From Nocardioides cavernae (lineage in GTDB: Bacteria; Actinomycetota; Actinomycetes; Propionibacteriales; Nocardioidaceae): DNA of 64,000 bases. Position 1 is the first letter of the stretch; each line of letters begins with the position of its first letter. The position numbers and the translations under genes are program-made. Of this stretch, positions 1 to 8,694 are shown piece after piece. The notes under the pieces are model-generated. The model worked only from the letters and a program-made list of their open reading frames with translations, ran no database searches and was not told the DNA's origin. The DNA lies in assembly GCF_016907475.1 (NCBI RefSeq), contig NZ_JAFBCA010000001.1, positions 4,650,001 to 4,714,000 of the forward strand, read 5' to 3'.

Positions 1-1
1 G

Positions 2-109
2 GCGTGGCTGACCATCAACGAGGTGCCGCCCACCCTCAGCTTCGTCGGCGGCGCGCTGGCCATCGTCGGCGTGCTGATGACGCGCCGCAAGCCGCGGGTG
101 GCGCGCTAG
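2..109 (+). CDS. C-terminal end of an EamA/DMT-family transporter (partial)
   Basis: The first 36 codons read AWLTINEVPPTLSFVGG and a short hydrophobic run, then a basic tail ending ARKPRVAR-like before TAG. EVPPTLSFVGGALAI resembles the last membrane helix of EamA (drug/metabolite transporter) proteins, where a similar motif precedes the tenth helix. The start lies outside the window, so substrate and length cannot be judged. Its stop overlaps the stop of the convergent YbjN gene by a few bases. Confidence 0.6.
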   Translation, partial: AWLTINEVPPTLSFVGGALAIVGVLMTRRKPRVAR

Positions 110-627
110 GCCTCGAGCCAGCCCCGGAAGGCCTCGAGGTTGCGGGTCGACTCGCCGCGGGAGATCCGCCACTCCCACTCCTTGCGGATGGACGTGGCGA
201 ACCCGAGCTCGAGGATGGCGTTGAACGACTCGTCGGCGTTGGCGAGCACGGAGCCGAGGATGCGGTCGAGCTCGTCGGGGTCGACCGAGGCCAGCGGCAG
301 CCGCGCCTCGAGGTAGATGTCGCCGTGGCGGTCCACGGCGAACGAGACGGCGTACATCCTGAGGTTGCGCTCCAGCAGCCAGCGGTGGACCCGCGCGTGG
401 TTCTCGTCGGGGTTGCGGCACACGAAGGCGTGCACGCCCAGCGCGTGCGCGCCGACGTCGAGGCGCACGGGCGTCTGCAGCTTCTTCTCCCCCGGCAGCG
501 TGAGCGAGAAGCGAGCGCCCTCGACGCCCTCGCGGGCGGTCTCGTCGTGCTCGATCTCGTTGGCGGCGAGGTAGTCGCGGACGGTCTCGACGGCCGTCGC
601 GGTGGCGGACGACGAGGGGGCGCTCAT
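106..627 (-). CDS. YbjN domain-containing protein
   Basis: The 173-residue protein has the pattern of the actinobacterial YbjN family: a predicted sensory or chaperone-like alpha/beta fold with the segments [12 protein letters not shown] and [19 protein letters not shown]. No enzymatic motif is visible. The ATG overlaps the TGA of mshA (ATGA), so the two are probably translationally coupled. The mshA-YbjN pair is also found in mycobacteria, which supports the family call. The role of the protein is not established. Confidence 0.85.
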   Translation of the reverse strand: MSAPSSSATATAVETVRDYLAANEIEHDETAREGVEGARFSLTLPGEKKLQTPVRLDVGAHALGVHAFVCRNPDENHARVHRWLLERNLRMYAVSFAVDRHGDIYLEARLPLASVDPDELDRILGSVLANADESFNAILELGFATSIRKEWEWRISRGESTRNLEAFRGWLEA

Positions 628-1880
628 GACGCCATCTCAGCACGCATGCGCCCGCTGGCGCGCTCGTAGGCGTCCAGCGTGCGGGCGGCGGTGAGCTCCC
701 ACGAGAAGTCCTGCGCGTGGGCGACGGCACCGCGCCCGAGCCTCTCGACCAGCTCCGGGTCGTCGATCAGGCGGCGCAGGCTGGCGGCCCAGTCGCGGGG
801 CTCGTGGGTGTCGACGAGGATGCCGCTCACGCCGTCGCGCACCACCGTGGTGAGACCACCGACCGCGGCGGCCACCACCGGGGTGCCGGTCGCCTGTGCC
901 TCGACGGCGACGAGGCCGAACGACTCGTTGTAGGACGGGACCGCGACCGCGGTGGCGGCCGACGTCCACACGGCCAGCTCGGCCTGGCTGACCGGCGGGA
1001 CGAACCGCACCACGTCGTTGATGCCGAGGCCGGTCGCCAGGTCGGCCAGGGCCGTGGGGTGCTCGAGCCCGGAGCCGGACGGCCCGCCCACCACGGGTAC
1101 GACGAGTCGGTGCCGCAGGGACGGGTCCTGCTCGAGCAGCACCCCCACCGAGCGGAGCAGCACGTCGGGTGCCTTGAGCGGCTGGATCCGGCCGGCGAAC
1201 AGCAGCACAGCCGCGTCCTCGGGCAGGCCGAGCTCGCGGCGGGCCTCCGCGCGGCCACGCGGGGCGAAGACGGAGAGGTCGACGCCGGGGTGGATCACCT
1301 CGACGGCGTCGGGGCTGGCGTCGTAGAGGTCGATGAGCTGGCGGGCCTCGGTGTCGGTGTTGGCGACGAGGAGGTCGGCGGCCTCCACCACCTGCTCCTC
1401 GCCGATGACGCGGGACAGGGGCTCGGGAGTGTCGCCGTCGGCCAGCGCCTCGTTCTTGACCTTGGCCATGGTGTGCATCGAGTGCACGAGGGGGACGTTC
1501 CACCGGTCCCGGGCCAGCGCGCCGACCTGGCCGGAGAGCCAGTAGTGGGAGTGGACCGCGTCGTAGTGCCCCAGGGGCTGCATCGCCTCCGTGCGCAGCA
1601 CCTCGCGCGCGAAGGTGCACAGCTGTCCGGGCAGCTCGCCCTTGGTGAGCCCTTCGAACGGGCCGGCGGCGACATGTCGGACGAGCACCCCGTCGGCGGC
1701 CTCGACGACCTGCGGCAGGGAGGAGGACGTGGCCCGCGTGAAGACGTCGACCGCGATGCCCTGGGCTGCCAGGCGTCGCGAGAGCTCGATCACGTAGACG
1801 TTCATCCCGCCGGCGTCACCCGTCCCGGGCTGGTCCAGCGGTGAGGTGTGCAGGCTGATCATCGCGATCCGCTCGCCCAC
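624..1880 (-). CDS. mshA: D-inositol-3-phosphate glycosyltransferase MshA (mycothiol biosynthesis, first step)
   Basis: This GT4-family glycosyltransferase joins N-acetylglucosamine from UDP-GlcNAc to 1L-myo-inositol-1-phosphate, the committed step of mycothiol synthesis in the cytoplasm. Visible signatures are DAGGMNVYV near the N-terminus (sugar-nucleotide loop), HSHYWLSG, a [10 protein letters not shown] motif in the C-terminal Rossmann domain, and the E-x7-E region [11 protein letters not shown]. The chosen GTG (418 aa) follows AGGAGG by 4 bases. An ATG 18 bases upstream at 1898 is the alternative but places the Shine-Dalgarno inside the gene. It is the first gene of a two-gene unit with the YbjN gene. 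Confidence 0.93.
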   Translation of the reverse strand: MGERIAMISLHTSPLDQPGTGDAGGMNVYVIELSRRLAAQGIAVDVFTRATSSSLPQVVEAADGVLVRHVAAGPFEGLTKGELPGQLCTFAREVLRTEAMQPLGHYDAVHSHYWLSGQVGALARDRWNVPLVHSMHTMAKVKNEALADGDTPEPLSRVIGEEQVVEAADLLVANTDTEARQLIDLYDASPDAVEVIHPGVDLSVFAPRGRAEARRELGLPEDAAVLLFAGRIQPLKAPDVLLRSVGVLLEQDPSLRHRLVVPVVGGPSGSGLEHPTALADLATGLGINDVVRFVPPVSQAELAVWTSAATAVAVPSYNESFGLVAVEAQATGTPVVAAAVGGLTTVVRDGVSGILVDTHEPRDWAASLRRLIDDPELVERLGRGAVAHAQDFSWELTAARTLDAYERASGRMRAEMAS

Positions 1881-1964
1881 GTTGCCTCCTCGAGACATCG
1901 ACTGCGTGCCCCGGTCAGGGCACCTCAGGCACAACCCCGAGAGGTCGCGGAGGATTCCCGCCGG

Positions 1965-2336
1965 TCAGCGGGCGTGCGCACCGGCCGGGCGCCGGCTGGT
2001 CGAGCGGCCCCGGCCACGCGCCAGCGCGAGGCCGCCGAGGACCACGGCCACGACGCCCCAGAAGCCGTCGTACCACGTCGTGGCGTCGGGCCGGAACGCC
2101 TCGATGACCGACAGCGCAAGAAGGGCGGACGCCACCCCGACGACGGCGCGCACGGCCACGGCGTCGCCCTTCACGAGCGTGGTGCCGAAGACGGCCGACG
2201 CTGCCATGAGGCACGCGAGGCCGATGACGTGCAGGAGGAAGAGGACGGAGCCGTCACCGCCGCCGAGCAGCGCGTGCAGGATCCACAGCACGCCGCCCAG
2301 GAGAGCGAGCGACGCAGCGAGCTTCGCAGGAGGCAT
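1965..2336 (-). CDS. Small four-helix membrane protein, unknown function
   Basis: The 123-residue product is almost entirely hydrophobic with about four predicted transmembrane helices (around residues 5-20, 27-47, 55-78, 85-108) and a basic RGRGRSTSRRPAGAHAR tail facing one side. I do not recognise a family. The ATG at 2336 is chosen because translation upstream of it is arginine/proline-rich frame noise. No strong Shine-Dalgarno precedes it, so it may be leaderless. It lies between mshA and the RNase HI gene on the same strand. Confidence 0.6.
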   Translation of the reverse strand: MPPAKLAASLALLGGVLWILHALLGGGDGSVLFLLHVIGLACLMAASAVFGTTLVKGDAVAVRAVVGVASALLALSVIEAFRPDATTWYDGFWGVVAVVLGGLALARGRGRSTSRRPAGAHAR

Positions 2337-2395
2337 CGGACGAGTGTGCCACGTCTCACCCCGATGGGCGGTCCTGGGGCCGTCGAGCGGGGCCC

Positions 2396-3289
2396 TCAGG
2401 GCTCGTCGGTCCCCTGGTGGAATCGCTGCTGCCACTGCCCGCCGGCGCGCACCCAGAGGCTGCTGCGCAACGTCGACCGCTCGTCGGCCAGCGCGCGCCA
2501 GAGGAGCAGGATCGTGTCGCGGTCGACCCGCTCGACGGACACCACGTCGAGGGTCACCGGCTCGATCGGGCCGACCTCGGCGAGCAGGTCCTCGCGGGTC
2601 CACAACCGGCCCGAACGCCCGACCTCCTGCCACTGCGGATGGAGCAGGGCCGCGACGGCGGCCCGGTCGCCGCGCACCTCGTCGCCCAGCAGCGCCCGCT
2701 CCATGGCGATGACGTGCTCCTCGTCGGTCGACTCGACCTGGCGGGCCTGGTCGGCGAGGTCGCTGAACAGGTCGGGCTCCTGCTCGACCTGCCCCACCGT
2801 CGCGGCGGGGTGGGCGGTGCTGCTGCCCGCGAAGCCCGGCCCGGCAACGGGCTCCACGCCGCGCTGGTAGGCGGACGCGGCGGCGTTGGCGCGCCTGTCG
2901 GCCGCCTCGTTGAGCTCATGGCCGGCGTGGCCCTTGACCCACTCGAAGCGGACCCGGTCGCGCCGGCCGTCCATGGCGGCGTCCAGGGCCTTCATCAGCT
3001 CGACGTTGAGCACCGGCTTGCCGTCGCTCTTCTTCCAGCCCTTGCGCTTCCAGCCCGGCATCCACTTGGTGACCGAGTCGATGACGTACTTGCTGTCGCA
3101 GAACACGTGCAGCTCGTCGTCGACGTGCGCCGTCTGCTGGAGGAGGTCGAGGACCGCCATCAGCTCACCCATGTTGTTGGTGCCGCGCGGCCAGCCGCCG
3201 GACGCCCAGCAGTCGTCGTCGACGTACCACGCCCAGCCGGCCGGGCCGGGGTTGCCGAGTGCCGAACCGTCAGCCGCCGCGAAGATCAC
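2396..3289 (-). CDS. Ribonuclease HI fused to a C-terminal SnoaL/DUF4440-like domain
   Basis: Residues 1-140 are an RNase HI fold that cleaves the RNA strand of RNA-DNA hybrids. Acidic metal ligands are visible at D7 (AADGSALGNPGP), E42 (NNMGEL), D65 (FCDSKYV) and D131 (EAADRRAN), and WVKGHAGHELNEAAD carries the usual C-terminal motif. After a linker of about 40 residues, residues 190-297 look like a cone-shaped NTF2/DUF4440 domain (AALLHPQWQEVGRSGRLW, then WRALADE). It starts at GTG. The intergenic gap to the divergent SDR gene is only 41 bases, so promoters must overlap. The role of the second domain is unknown. Confidence 0.85.
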   Translation of the reverse strand: MIFAAADGSALGNPGPAGWAWYVDDDCWASGGWPRGTNNMGELMAVLDLLQQTAHVDDELHVFCDSKYVIDSVTKWMPGWKRKGWKKSDGKPVLNVELMKALDAAMDGRRDRVRFEWVKGHAGHELNEAADRRANAAASAYQRGVEPVAGPGFAGSSTAHPAATVGQVEQEPDLFSDLADQARQVESTDEEHVIAMERALLGDEVRGDRAAVAALLHPQWQEVGRSGRLWTREDLLAEVGPIEPVTLDVVSVERVDRDTILLLWRALADERSTLRSSLWVRAGGQWQQRFHQGTDEP

Positions 3290-3330
3290 CCCGACATCTT
3301 GTCAGCACGGGATCTTGGCAGGATGGGCAC

Positions 3331-4083
3331 ATGAGCATCGACAGCACGCAGCCCCGCACCGCCGTCGTGACCGGCGCCTCCAGCGGCATCGGTGCCGCGA
3401 CGGCCCGCGCCCTGGCGACGGCGGGCTTCCGCGTCGTCTGCGCTGCCCGCCGCACCGACCGCATCGAGGACCTCGCCGCCGAGATCGGGGGCGAGGCCAT
3501 CACGTGCGACATCACCGACCAGGCGTCGGTCGACGCGCTCGCCGCGGCGGTGCCGACCTGCCACGTGCTGGTCAACAACGCCGGCGGTGCTGTCGGGGTC
3601 GACCGGGTCGACGGGGCCGACGTCGACGCCTGGCGCTGGATGTACGACGTCAACGTCCTCGGACTCGTCCGGGTGACCAAGGCGCTGCTGCCCGCACTTC
3701 GCGCCAGCGGCGACGCGGTGATCGTCAACGTCGGGTCGACGGCCGGGCGCTGGGCCTACGAGGGCGGCGCGGGCTACACCGCGGCCAAGCACGGCGTGAA
3801 GGTGGTGACCGAGACGCTGCGGCTCGAGCTCAACGGCGAGCCGGTGCGCATCAGCGAGGTCGCCCCCGGGATGGTCCGGACCGACGAGTTCTCGCTCGTC
3901 CGCTTCGACGGCGACCAGGAGAAGGCCGACGCGGTGTACGCCGGCGTCGACCAGCCCCTGCTGGCCGAGGACGTCGCCGACGCCATCGCATGGGTGGCCA
4001 CCCGGCCCTCGCACGTCGACATCGACGAGCTGGTGATCAAGCCGCGTGCCCAGGCTGCGGCACACAAGGTCCACCGCAGCTGA
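3331..4083 (+). CDS. Short-chain dehydrogenase/reductase (SDR family)
   Basis: The 250-residue classical SDR contains TGASSGIGAATA (dinucleotide-binding), NNAG, the catalytic serine in NVGSTAG, and YTAAK (catalytic Tyr-Lys). The Arg in CAARRTDR after the second strand suggests NADP preference. Its C-terminus resembles the YdfG/serine 3-dehydrogenase subgroup (APGMVRTDEFSLVRF), which acts on 3-hydroxy acids, but the substrate is not certain. The ATG at 3331 is chosen because homologous sequence begins there. It is followed 20 bases later by the racemase gene on the same strand. Confidence 0.88.
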   Translation: MSIDSTQPRTAVVTGASSGIGAATARALATAGFRVVCAARRTDRIEDLAAEIGGEAITCDITDQASVDALAAAVPTCHVLVNNAGGAVGVDRVDGADVDAWRWMYDVNVLGLVRVTKALLPALRASGDAVIVNVGSTAGRWAYEGGAGYTAAKHGVKVVTETLRLELNGEPVRISEVAPGMVRTDEFSLVRFDGDQEKADAVYAGVDQPLLAEDVADAIAWVATRPSHVDIDELVIKPRAQAAAHKVHRS

Positions 4084-4103
4084 GTCGTGGAAGACTGCCG
4101 CGC

Positions 4104-4799
4104 GTGAAGACCATCGGACTCGTCGGCGGCATGAGCTGGGAGAGCAGCGCGGTCTACTACCGCGACCTCAACCTCGGGATGCGGGAGCGCCTCGGCGGGC
4201 TGTCCTCGCCCAGGCTGGCGCTCACGACGGTCGACTTCGCGGAGGTCACCCACCTCGAGGACGACGAGCGCTGGGACCAGGTGGGGGCGCTGCTCGCCGA
4301 CGCCGCCCGCGGGGTCGAGCGGGCGGGTGCCGACTTCCTGCTGCTGTGCACCACGACGTTCCACAAGGTCGCCGACCAGGTCGAGGAGGCCGTCGGCATC
4401 CCACTGCTCCACCTCGGAGACGTCGTGGCGGAGGCCGTCAAGGCCGCGGGGGTCGAGACCGTCGGGCTGATCGGCACCAAGGTCGCGATGTCGGAGTCGT
4501 TCTTCGTCGACCGGCTGGAGGCCCACGGCCTCTCGGTCGTGGTCCCCGACGCCTCGCACCACGACTTCCTCAACGACGCGATCTACGAGGAGCTCGTGCA
4601 CGGTGTCGTGCTGCCCCGCACCCGCAGCCGGGTCGTGTCGATCATCGAGGAGCTGTGGGACGCCGGCGCCGGCGGCGTGCTGCTCGGGTGCACCGAGCTG
4701 GAGCTGCTCGTCAAGCAGGCCGACGTCGAGCTGCCGGTCTTCCCCTGCACCACGCTGCACGTCCAGGCCGCGCTCGACGAGGCCCTCGCTGACGGCTAG
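4104..4799 (+). CDS. Aspartate/glutamate racemase family protein
   Basis: The 231-residue protein begins VKTIGLVGGMSWESSAVYY, typical of the cofactor-independent Asp/Glu racemase family (YgeA/RacX-like). Both catalytic cysteines are present: CTTTFHK in the N-terminal half and GCTEL in the C-terminal half. It probably racemises or epimerises an amino acid in the cytosol, with the substrate unassigned. The GTG start is used because the signature strand begins directly after it. Its stop overlaps the stop of the convergent gene by 4 bases. Confidence 0.88.
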   Translation: MKTIGLVGGMSWESSAVYYRDLNLGMRERLGGLSSPRLALTTVDFAEVTHLEDDERWDQVGALLADAARGVERAGADFLLLCTTTFHKVADQVEEAVGIPLLHLGDVVAEAVKAAGVETVGLIGTKVAMSESFFVDRLEAHGLSVVVPDASHHDFLNDAIYEELVHGVVLPRTRSRVVSIIEELWDAGAGGVLLGCTELELLVKQADVELPVFPCTTLHVQAALDEALADG

Positions 4800-5665
4800 A
4801 GCGGCCGGGCGTACGCCGTCGCGAGCCAGCGCAGGCTTGTCCACGCGGGCGAGAGCAGGTCGGTCGCGCCGGCCGACGCCGGCAGTCCGACCCGGAGCAC
4901 CTGGGAGCGGGCTCCCTCGGTGCTGACCAGCAGCTCGTCGCCGGCGAGGGCGACCCCCTCACCCTGGTCCTGGTCGGGCAGCTCCCACGACTCGACGCCC
5001 TGCCACGACGGGAACGCCGACAGGTGGGCCGCCGTGTAGGTGCGCATGACCACCCCTCCCCCGCCCGGCAGGAACGTGGCGTCCGTGACGAGGCCGGGCG
5101 CCTGGCCGACCTCGGTCAGGCGGTTGGGTCCGTCGGGGCGCAGCCGCTGCGGCGCGGCGTACACCGTGCCGGCGAAGACGCCCTTGGTGACGAGGAAGAG
5201 CTGGCCGGTCACGGGGTGGCTGAGCAGCGCCTCGGCGTCTCGCGCGCCGTCGGGGTAGACGAGCTCGTAGGCCTCCGGAACGACGTCGCGGTCGCCGCGT
5301 CCGACCGGCACCCGGAGCACCGACACCGAGGCGCGGGCGTGCTGGTTGTCGCCGATGTCGGCGACCCACACGCGGCCGGGGCCGGCGGGGGCCAGGGCCT
5401 CCACGTCCTCGGGGTCGGTCGCCCACCTGGTGACGCCGACCGTGGCGCCCGTGCTGGGGTCGACGGCGAAGACCCGACCGGAGTCGCCGGAGTCGTTGGT
5501 GGTGACGACCAGGCCGTCCACGGCAACCAGCCCGCTGGACTCGACGATGTCGCGGTCGGTGAACCGGAAGGCCACCTCGTCCGTCGCGTCCGGGACGCCG
5601 GCAGCGGCACCGAGGAGGAACGGGACGGTCACGACCACACGCAGCAGCAGATGCGTCCCCTTCAC
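4796..5665 (-). CDS. Secreted beta-propeller-like protein, unknown function
   Basis: The 289-residue product starts at GTG with a signal peptide (MKGTHLLLRVVVTVPFLLG, probable cleavage near AAA-GVP). The mature part has repeated strand patterns such as VVTTNDSGDSGRVFAVD, RVWVADIGDNQHAR and LFLVTKGVFAGTVYA, as in exported beta-propeller proteins. The D-x-GDN element appears in such families. No catalytic residues can be named. It is likely released outside the membrane or wall-associated, since no lipobox or second helix is seen. Confidence 0.7.
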   Translation of the reverse strand: MKGTHLLLRVVVTVPFLLGAAAGVPDATDEVAFRFTDRDIVESSGLVAVDGLVVTTNDSGDSGRVFAVDPSTGATVGVTRWATDPEDVEALAPAGPGRVWVADIGDNQHARASVSVLRVPVGRGDRDVVPEAYELVYPDGARDAEALLSHPVTGQLFLVTKGVFAGTVYAAPQRLRPDGPNRLTEVGQAPGLVTDATFLPGGGGVVMRTYTAAHLSAFPSWQGVESWELPDQDQGEGVALAGDELLVSTEGARSQVLRVGLPASAGATDLLSPAWTSLRWLATAYARPL

Positions 5666-5796
5666 CCCGACACCGTAGCCGCGGGCCGTCCGTCGTGCCC
5701 GGACGACCGTTCGCCGCGTCTCCTCCTCAGGTGTGGGGACAGGTCAACCACCTGTCCGTAACGTGACGGGCGTCTCTCTCGGGAAAGGAGATGCGC

Positions 5797-7191
5797 ATGT
5801 CGCGTCTCGACAAGCAGGCGATCGTCGCCCAGCCGGGTTACAGCCGGTGGCTGATCCCACCCGCCGCGCTCGCGGTCCACCTCTCCATCGGCCAGGTCTA
5901 CGCCTTCTCGGTCTTCAAGAACTCGCTGGTCGCCAGCTTCGACACCAGCCTCACCGCGATCGGCTGGGTGTTCTCCCTCGCCATCGTGATGCTCGGCCTG
6001 TCCGCCGCGGTGCTCGGCACCTGGGTCGAGCGCTCGGGGCCGCGCAAGGCGATGGTGGCAGCCGCGGCCTGCTGGGGCACCGGATTCCTGGTGGGCGCGG
6101 CGGGCATCGCGACCGGCCAGCTCTGGCTCCTCTACCTCGGCTACGGCGTCATCGGTGGCATCGGACTCGGCATCGGCTACATCTCTCCCGTGTCGACGCT
6201 CATCAAGTGGTTCCCCGACCGACCCGGCCTCGCCACCGGCATGGCGATCATGGGCTTCGGTGGCGGCGCACTCATCGCCTCGCCGTTGTCCAACAAGCTG
6301 ATGTCGGTGTTCGACCCCGACTTCGTCCCGACCGAGCCCGGCGCCGTGGCGTCGAGCTCCGCGCTGGCGCAGACCTTCGTCACGCTCGGCATCGTCTACA
6401 CCGCGTTCATGCTCGTCGGCGCCGCGCTGGTCCGAGTGCCGCCCGGCCACGGCGACGACAGCACGGCCGAGCACTCCCCCGGTAGCAACGGTGCGCTCGT
6501 GCGGGCCTCGGAAGCCATCCACACGCCGCAGTTCTGGCTGCTCTGGGTCGTGCTGTTCTGCAACGTGACCGCCGGGATCGGCATCCTGGAACAGGCCGCA
6601 CCGATGATCCAGGACTTCTTCCGCGAGAACGGCGAGAGCTCGATCTCCGCGGCCGCCGCCGGCGGCTTCGTCGGTGTGCTCTCGCTGGCCAACATGCTCG
6701 GCCGGTTCGTCTGGTCGAGCCTGTCGGACCGTATCGGGCGCAAGCCCACGTATGTCATGTACCTCGGTGTCGGCCTGCTGCTCTACCTGTTGCTCGCCCT
6801 CATCGGCAGCAGCTCGACCCTCGTCTTCGTGTCCTTGGCCGCGGTGATCATCTCCTTCTACGGCGGAGGATTCGCGACCGTTCCTGCGTACCTCAAGGAC
6901 CTGTTCGGCACCCTCGAGGTCGGAGCCATCCACGGACGCCTGCTCACGGCGTGGGCCGCCGCCGGGGTGGCGGGACCGCTGATCGTCAACGGCATCCTCG
7001 ACACCGTCGGCGAGCCGGGCAACCTCGTCGCCGCTGACTACCGCCCCGCGCTGCTGACCATGGTCGGGGTGATGGCGGTCGGCTTCGTCGCGAACCTGTT
7101 GATCAAGCCCGTGGACGAGAGCCACTTCGACGACGAGGCCCACACCGCCAACGAGCAACGCATCACGACCCGGATGGAGGCCACCCGATGA
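5797..7191 (+). CDS. OFA-family MFS transporter (oxalate/formate antiporter or monocarboxylate carrier type)
   Basis: This 464-residue protein has 12 predicted membrane helices and the OFA-family N-terminus (GYSRWLIPPAALAVHLSIGQVYAFSVF). The MFS loop-2/3 motif is ERSGPRKAM and its second-half copy SDRIGRKPTYV. Substrates in this family are small carboxylates such as oxalate, formate or lactate; none can be chosen here. The second of two close ATGs is used because AAAGGAG lies 6 bases ahead of it, whereas it directly abuts the first ATG at 5791. It overlaps the next small gene by ATGA. Confidence 0.88.
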   Translation: MSRLDKQAIVAQPGYSRWLIPPAALAVHLSIGQVYAFSVFKNSLVASFDTSLTAIGWVFSLAIVMLGLSAAVLGTWVERSGPRKAMVAAAACWGTGFLVGAAGIATGQLWLLYLGYGVIGGIGLGIGYISPVSTLIKWFPDRPGLATGMAIMGFGGGALIASPLSNKLMSVFDPDFVPTEPGAVASSSALAQTFVTLGIVYTAFMLVGAALVRVPPGHGDDSTAEHSPGSNGALVRASEAIHTPQFWLLWVVLFCNVTAGIGILEQAAPMIQDFFRENGESSISAAAAGGFVGVLSLANMLGRFVWSSLSDRIGRKPTYVMYLGVGLLLYLLLALIGSSSTLVFVSLAAVIISFYGGGFATVPAYLKDLFGTLEVGAIHGRLLTAWAAAGVAGPLIVNGILDTVGEPGNLVAADYRPALLTMVGVMAVGFVANLLIKPVDESHFDDEAHTANEQRITTRMEATR

Positions 7192-7334
7192 GCGACGACC
7201 TGACCCGCACGGGCACGACCGCAGAGACCACGAGCCCCGTCCTGGTGGCGCTGGCGTGGGCCCTCGTGGGGGTGCCGCTCGCCTACGGCCTGTGGCAGAC
7301 CCTGGTGAAGGCGTCGGCGCTCTTCACCGGCTGA
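7188..7334 (+). CDS. 48-aa single-helix membrane protein coupled to the MFS transporter
   Basis: The ATG overlaps the TGA of the transporter (ATGA). The product begins MSDDLTRTGTTAETTSP, followed by one hydrophobic helix (VLVALAWALVGVPLAYGLW) and a short tail. Short one-helix proteins directly after OFA-type transporters are sometimes annotated as a small subunit of the transporter. Position, coupling and composition fit that. Its end overlaps the convergent methyltransferase end by 11 bases. Confidence 0.7.
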   Translation: MSDDLTRTGTTAETTSPVLVALAWALVGVPLAYGLWQTLVKASALFTG

Positions 7335-8550
7335 GCGCAGGCGGGTCGAGCAGCTCCCCGAGCCGGGGCCGGACGCCCCAGGCGGCGAGCAGGTCGTCGT
7401 ACTCCCGAGCGGCGTCGGAGCCGTCGGCACCGGTGCGCACGGCTCGCAACAGCGTGTTGCGCGGGGTGTGGGCGCTCTCGACGAACTCGACGACCTCGAC
7501 GCGGTAGCCCTCGCGGCGCAGCAGCACGGCGCGCAGCGCGTCGGTGAGGGTGTCGGCGAAGCGCTCGCGCAGGATGCCGTGGCGGGTGAGCATCCCGTAG
7601 GGCTCGGGCACGTCCGTCGTGCGGAGCTGGGCGGCGATGTCGTGGTGGCAGCACGGGGCGGCCAGGACCAGCGGAGCCTGCCACTCCAGCGCCCGCCCGA
7701 GGGCGTCGTCGGTCGCGGTGTCGCAGGCGTGCAGGGCGAGCACGACGTCGGGCGCCTGCTCGAGCCGGGCGTCGGCGATCGACCCGACGACGAAGTCGGC
7801 GTCGATACCCAGGTCGGCCGCGACGCGCGCGTTGTGGTCGGCGGACTGCTGCTTGACGTCGACGCCGGTGACCCGCACCGGGAGCCGGTCGGACAGGTAG
7901 GCGTGGGCGGCGAACGTGAGGTAGGCGTTTCCGCAGCCCAGGTCGACCACGCGCAACGGGTCGTCGGCGGTCGGGGTGCGCACCCGGCCCTGCGCGACGG
8001 CCTCGGTGAGGCTCGCGTCGAGGAGCCGGACGAACTCCTCCACCTGACGGTACTTTGCCTGCCGGGTCGGCTTGACCCGCCCCTGGGCGTCGCTGATCCC
8101 GAGCGCGACGAGCACCGGGTGGTCCTCGGCGAGCAGCCGGTCCTTGGGCCGGTCGTGGCCCCGGGACGGCGCGACCTCGCCGGCGCGCGTCGAGGTGTGC
8201 AGCAGCGGCACGCCCTTCTTGGTCACCCGCAGCTGGTGGGTCTCGGTGGCGGTGTCGACGTGCCAGTTGGCGAACGGCTCTGCGAGCAGCGCGTCCACTG
8301 CTGCTTCGGCCGCCTCGCCCACCAGGTGGTTGGTGGTGTGTGCCTGCGTGGCGTCGTACGACGTCACCTGCAGGTGGCGCCCGGCCCGCAGGTCGACGAC
8401 CCGCACCTCGACGCGACGCACCTCGCGTCCCTCCACGACGGGGGCCGGCTTGCCCTTGCGCCGCCCGCTCGCGAGCGCCCGCACGAGGTGGTCGGCGTCG
8501 AGGATCGCCGAGCGTACGGTTGCGAACCCCGCCTCCGGAGGAGTGCTCAC
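7324..8550 (-). CDS. SAM-dependent methyltransferase (Methyltransf_32 / METTL25-like)
   Basis: The 408-residue protein has an N-terminal region of about 180 residues of unknown fold and then a Rossmann methyltransferase domain. That domain contains VVDLGCGNAYLTF (SAM-binding), VTGVDVKQQ, LALHACDTATDDAL and APCCHHDI. The HACD and PCCHH motifs are characteristic of the Methyltransf_32 group, whose members include probable RNA or protein methyltransferases. The substrate is unknown. It starts at GTG, which overlaps the stop of a tiny upstream reading frame. Confidence 0.82.
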   Translation of the reverse strand: MSTPPEAGFATVRSAILDADHLVRALASGRRKGKPAPVVEGREVRRVEVRVVDLRAGRHLQVTSYDATQAHTTNHLVGEAAEAAVDALLAEPFANWHVDTATETHQLRVTKKGVPLLHTSTRAGEVAPSRGHDRPKDRLLAEDHPVLVALGISDAQGRVKPTRQAKYRQVEEFVRLLDASLTEAVAQGRVRTPTADDPLRVVDLGCGNAYLTFAAHAYLSDRLPVRVTGVDVKQQSADHNARVAADLGIDADFVVGSIADARLEQAPDVVLALHACDTATDDALGRALEWQAPLVLAAPCCHHDIAAQLRTTDVPEPYGMLTRHGILRERFADTLTDALRAVLLRREGYRVEVVEFVESAHTPRNTLLRAVRTGADGSDAAREYDDLLAAWGVRPRLGELLDPPALSR

Positions 8551-8630
8551 AGGACGGCGGCGAGGACGACGATGAGGATGAGTGCCCCCAGCGCCACCGG
8601 GATCACGAGTCGACGGTGGCGGGGGTTCAT
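8547..8630 (-). CDS. 27-aa one-helix peptide overlapping the methyltransferase start (putative)
   Basis: The frame begins ATG-AAC and encodes MNPRHRRL followed by a pure hydrophobic helix (VIPVALGALILIVVLAAVL) to the C-terminus. Its TGA overlaps the GTG start of the methyltransferase (GTGA). The positive N-terminus and uninterrupted helix look like a real tail-anchored micropeptide, and the overlap implies translational coupling. No homologue is recognised, so this remains a prediction. Confidence 0.45.
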   Translation of the reverse strand: MNPRHRRLVIPVALGALILIVVLAAVL

Positions 8631-8694
8631 GCCCTCATCCTAGTGACCGGCAGGGCGGCCACTCATTCCTCGCGCGTCGCCGCCCGGGCGAGGG

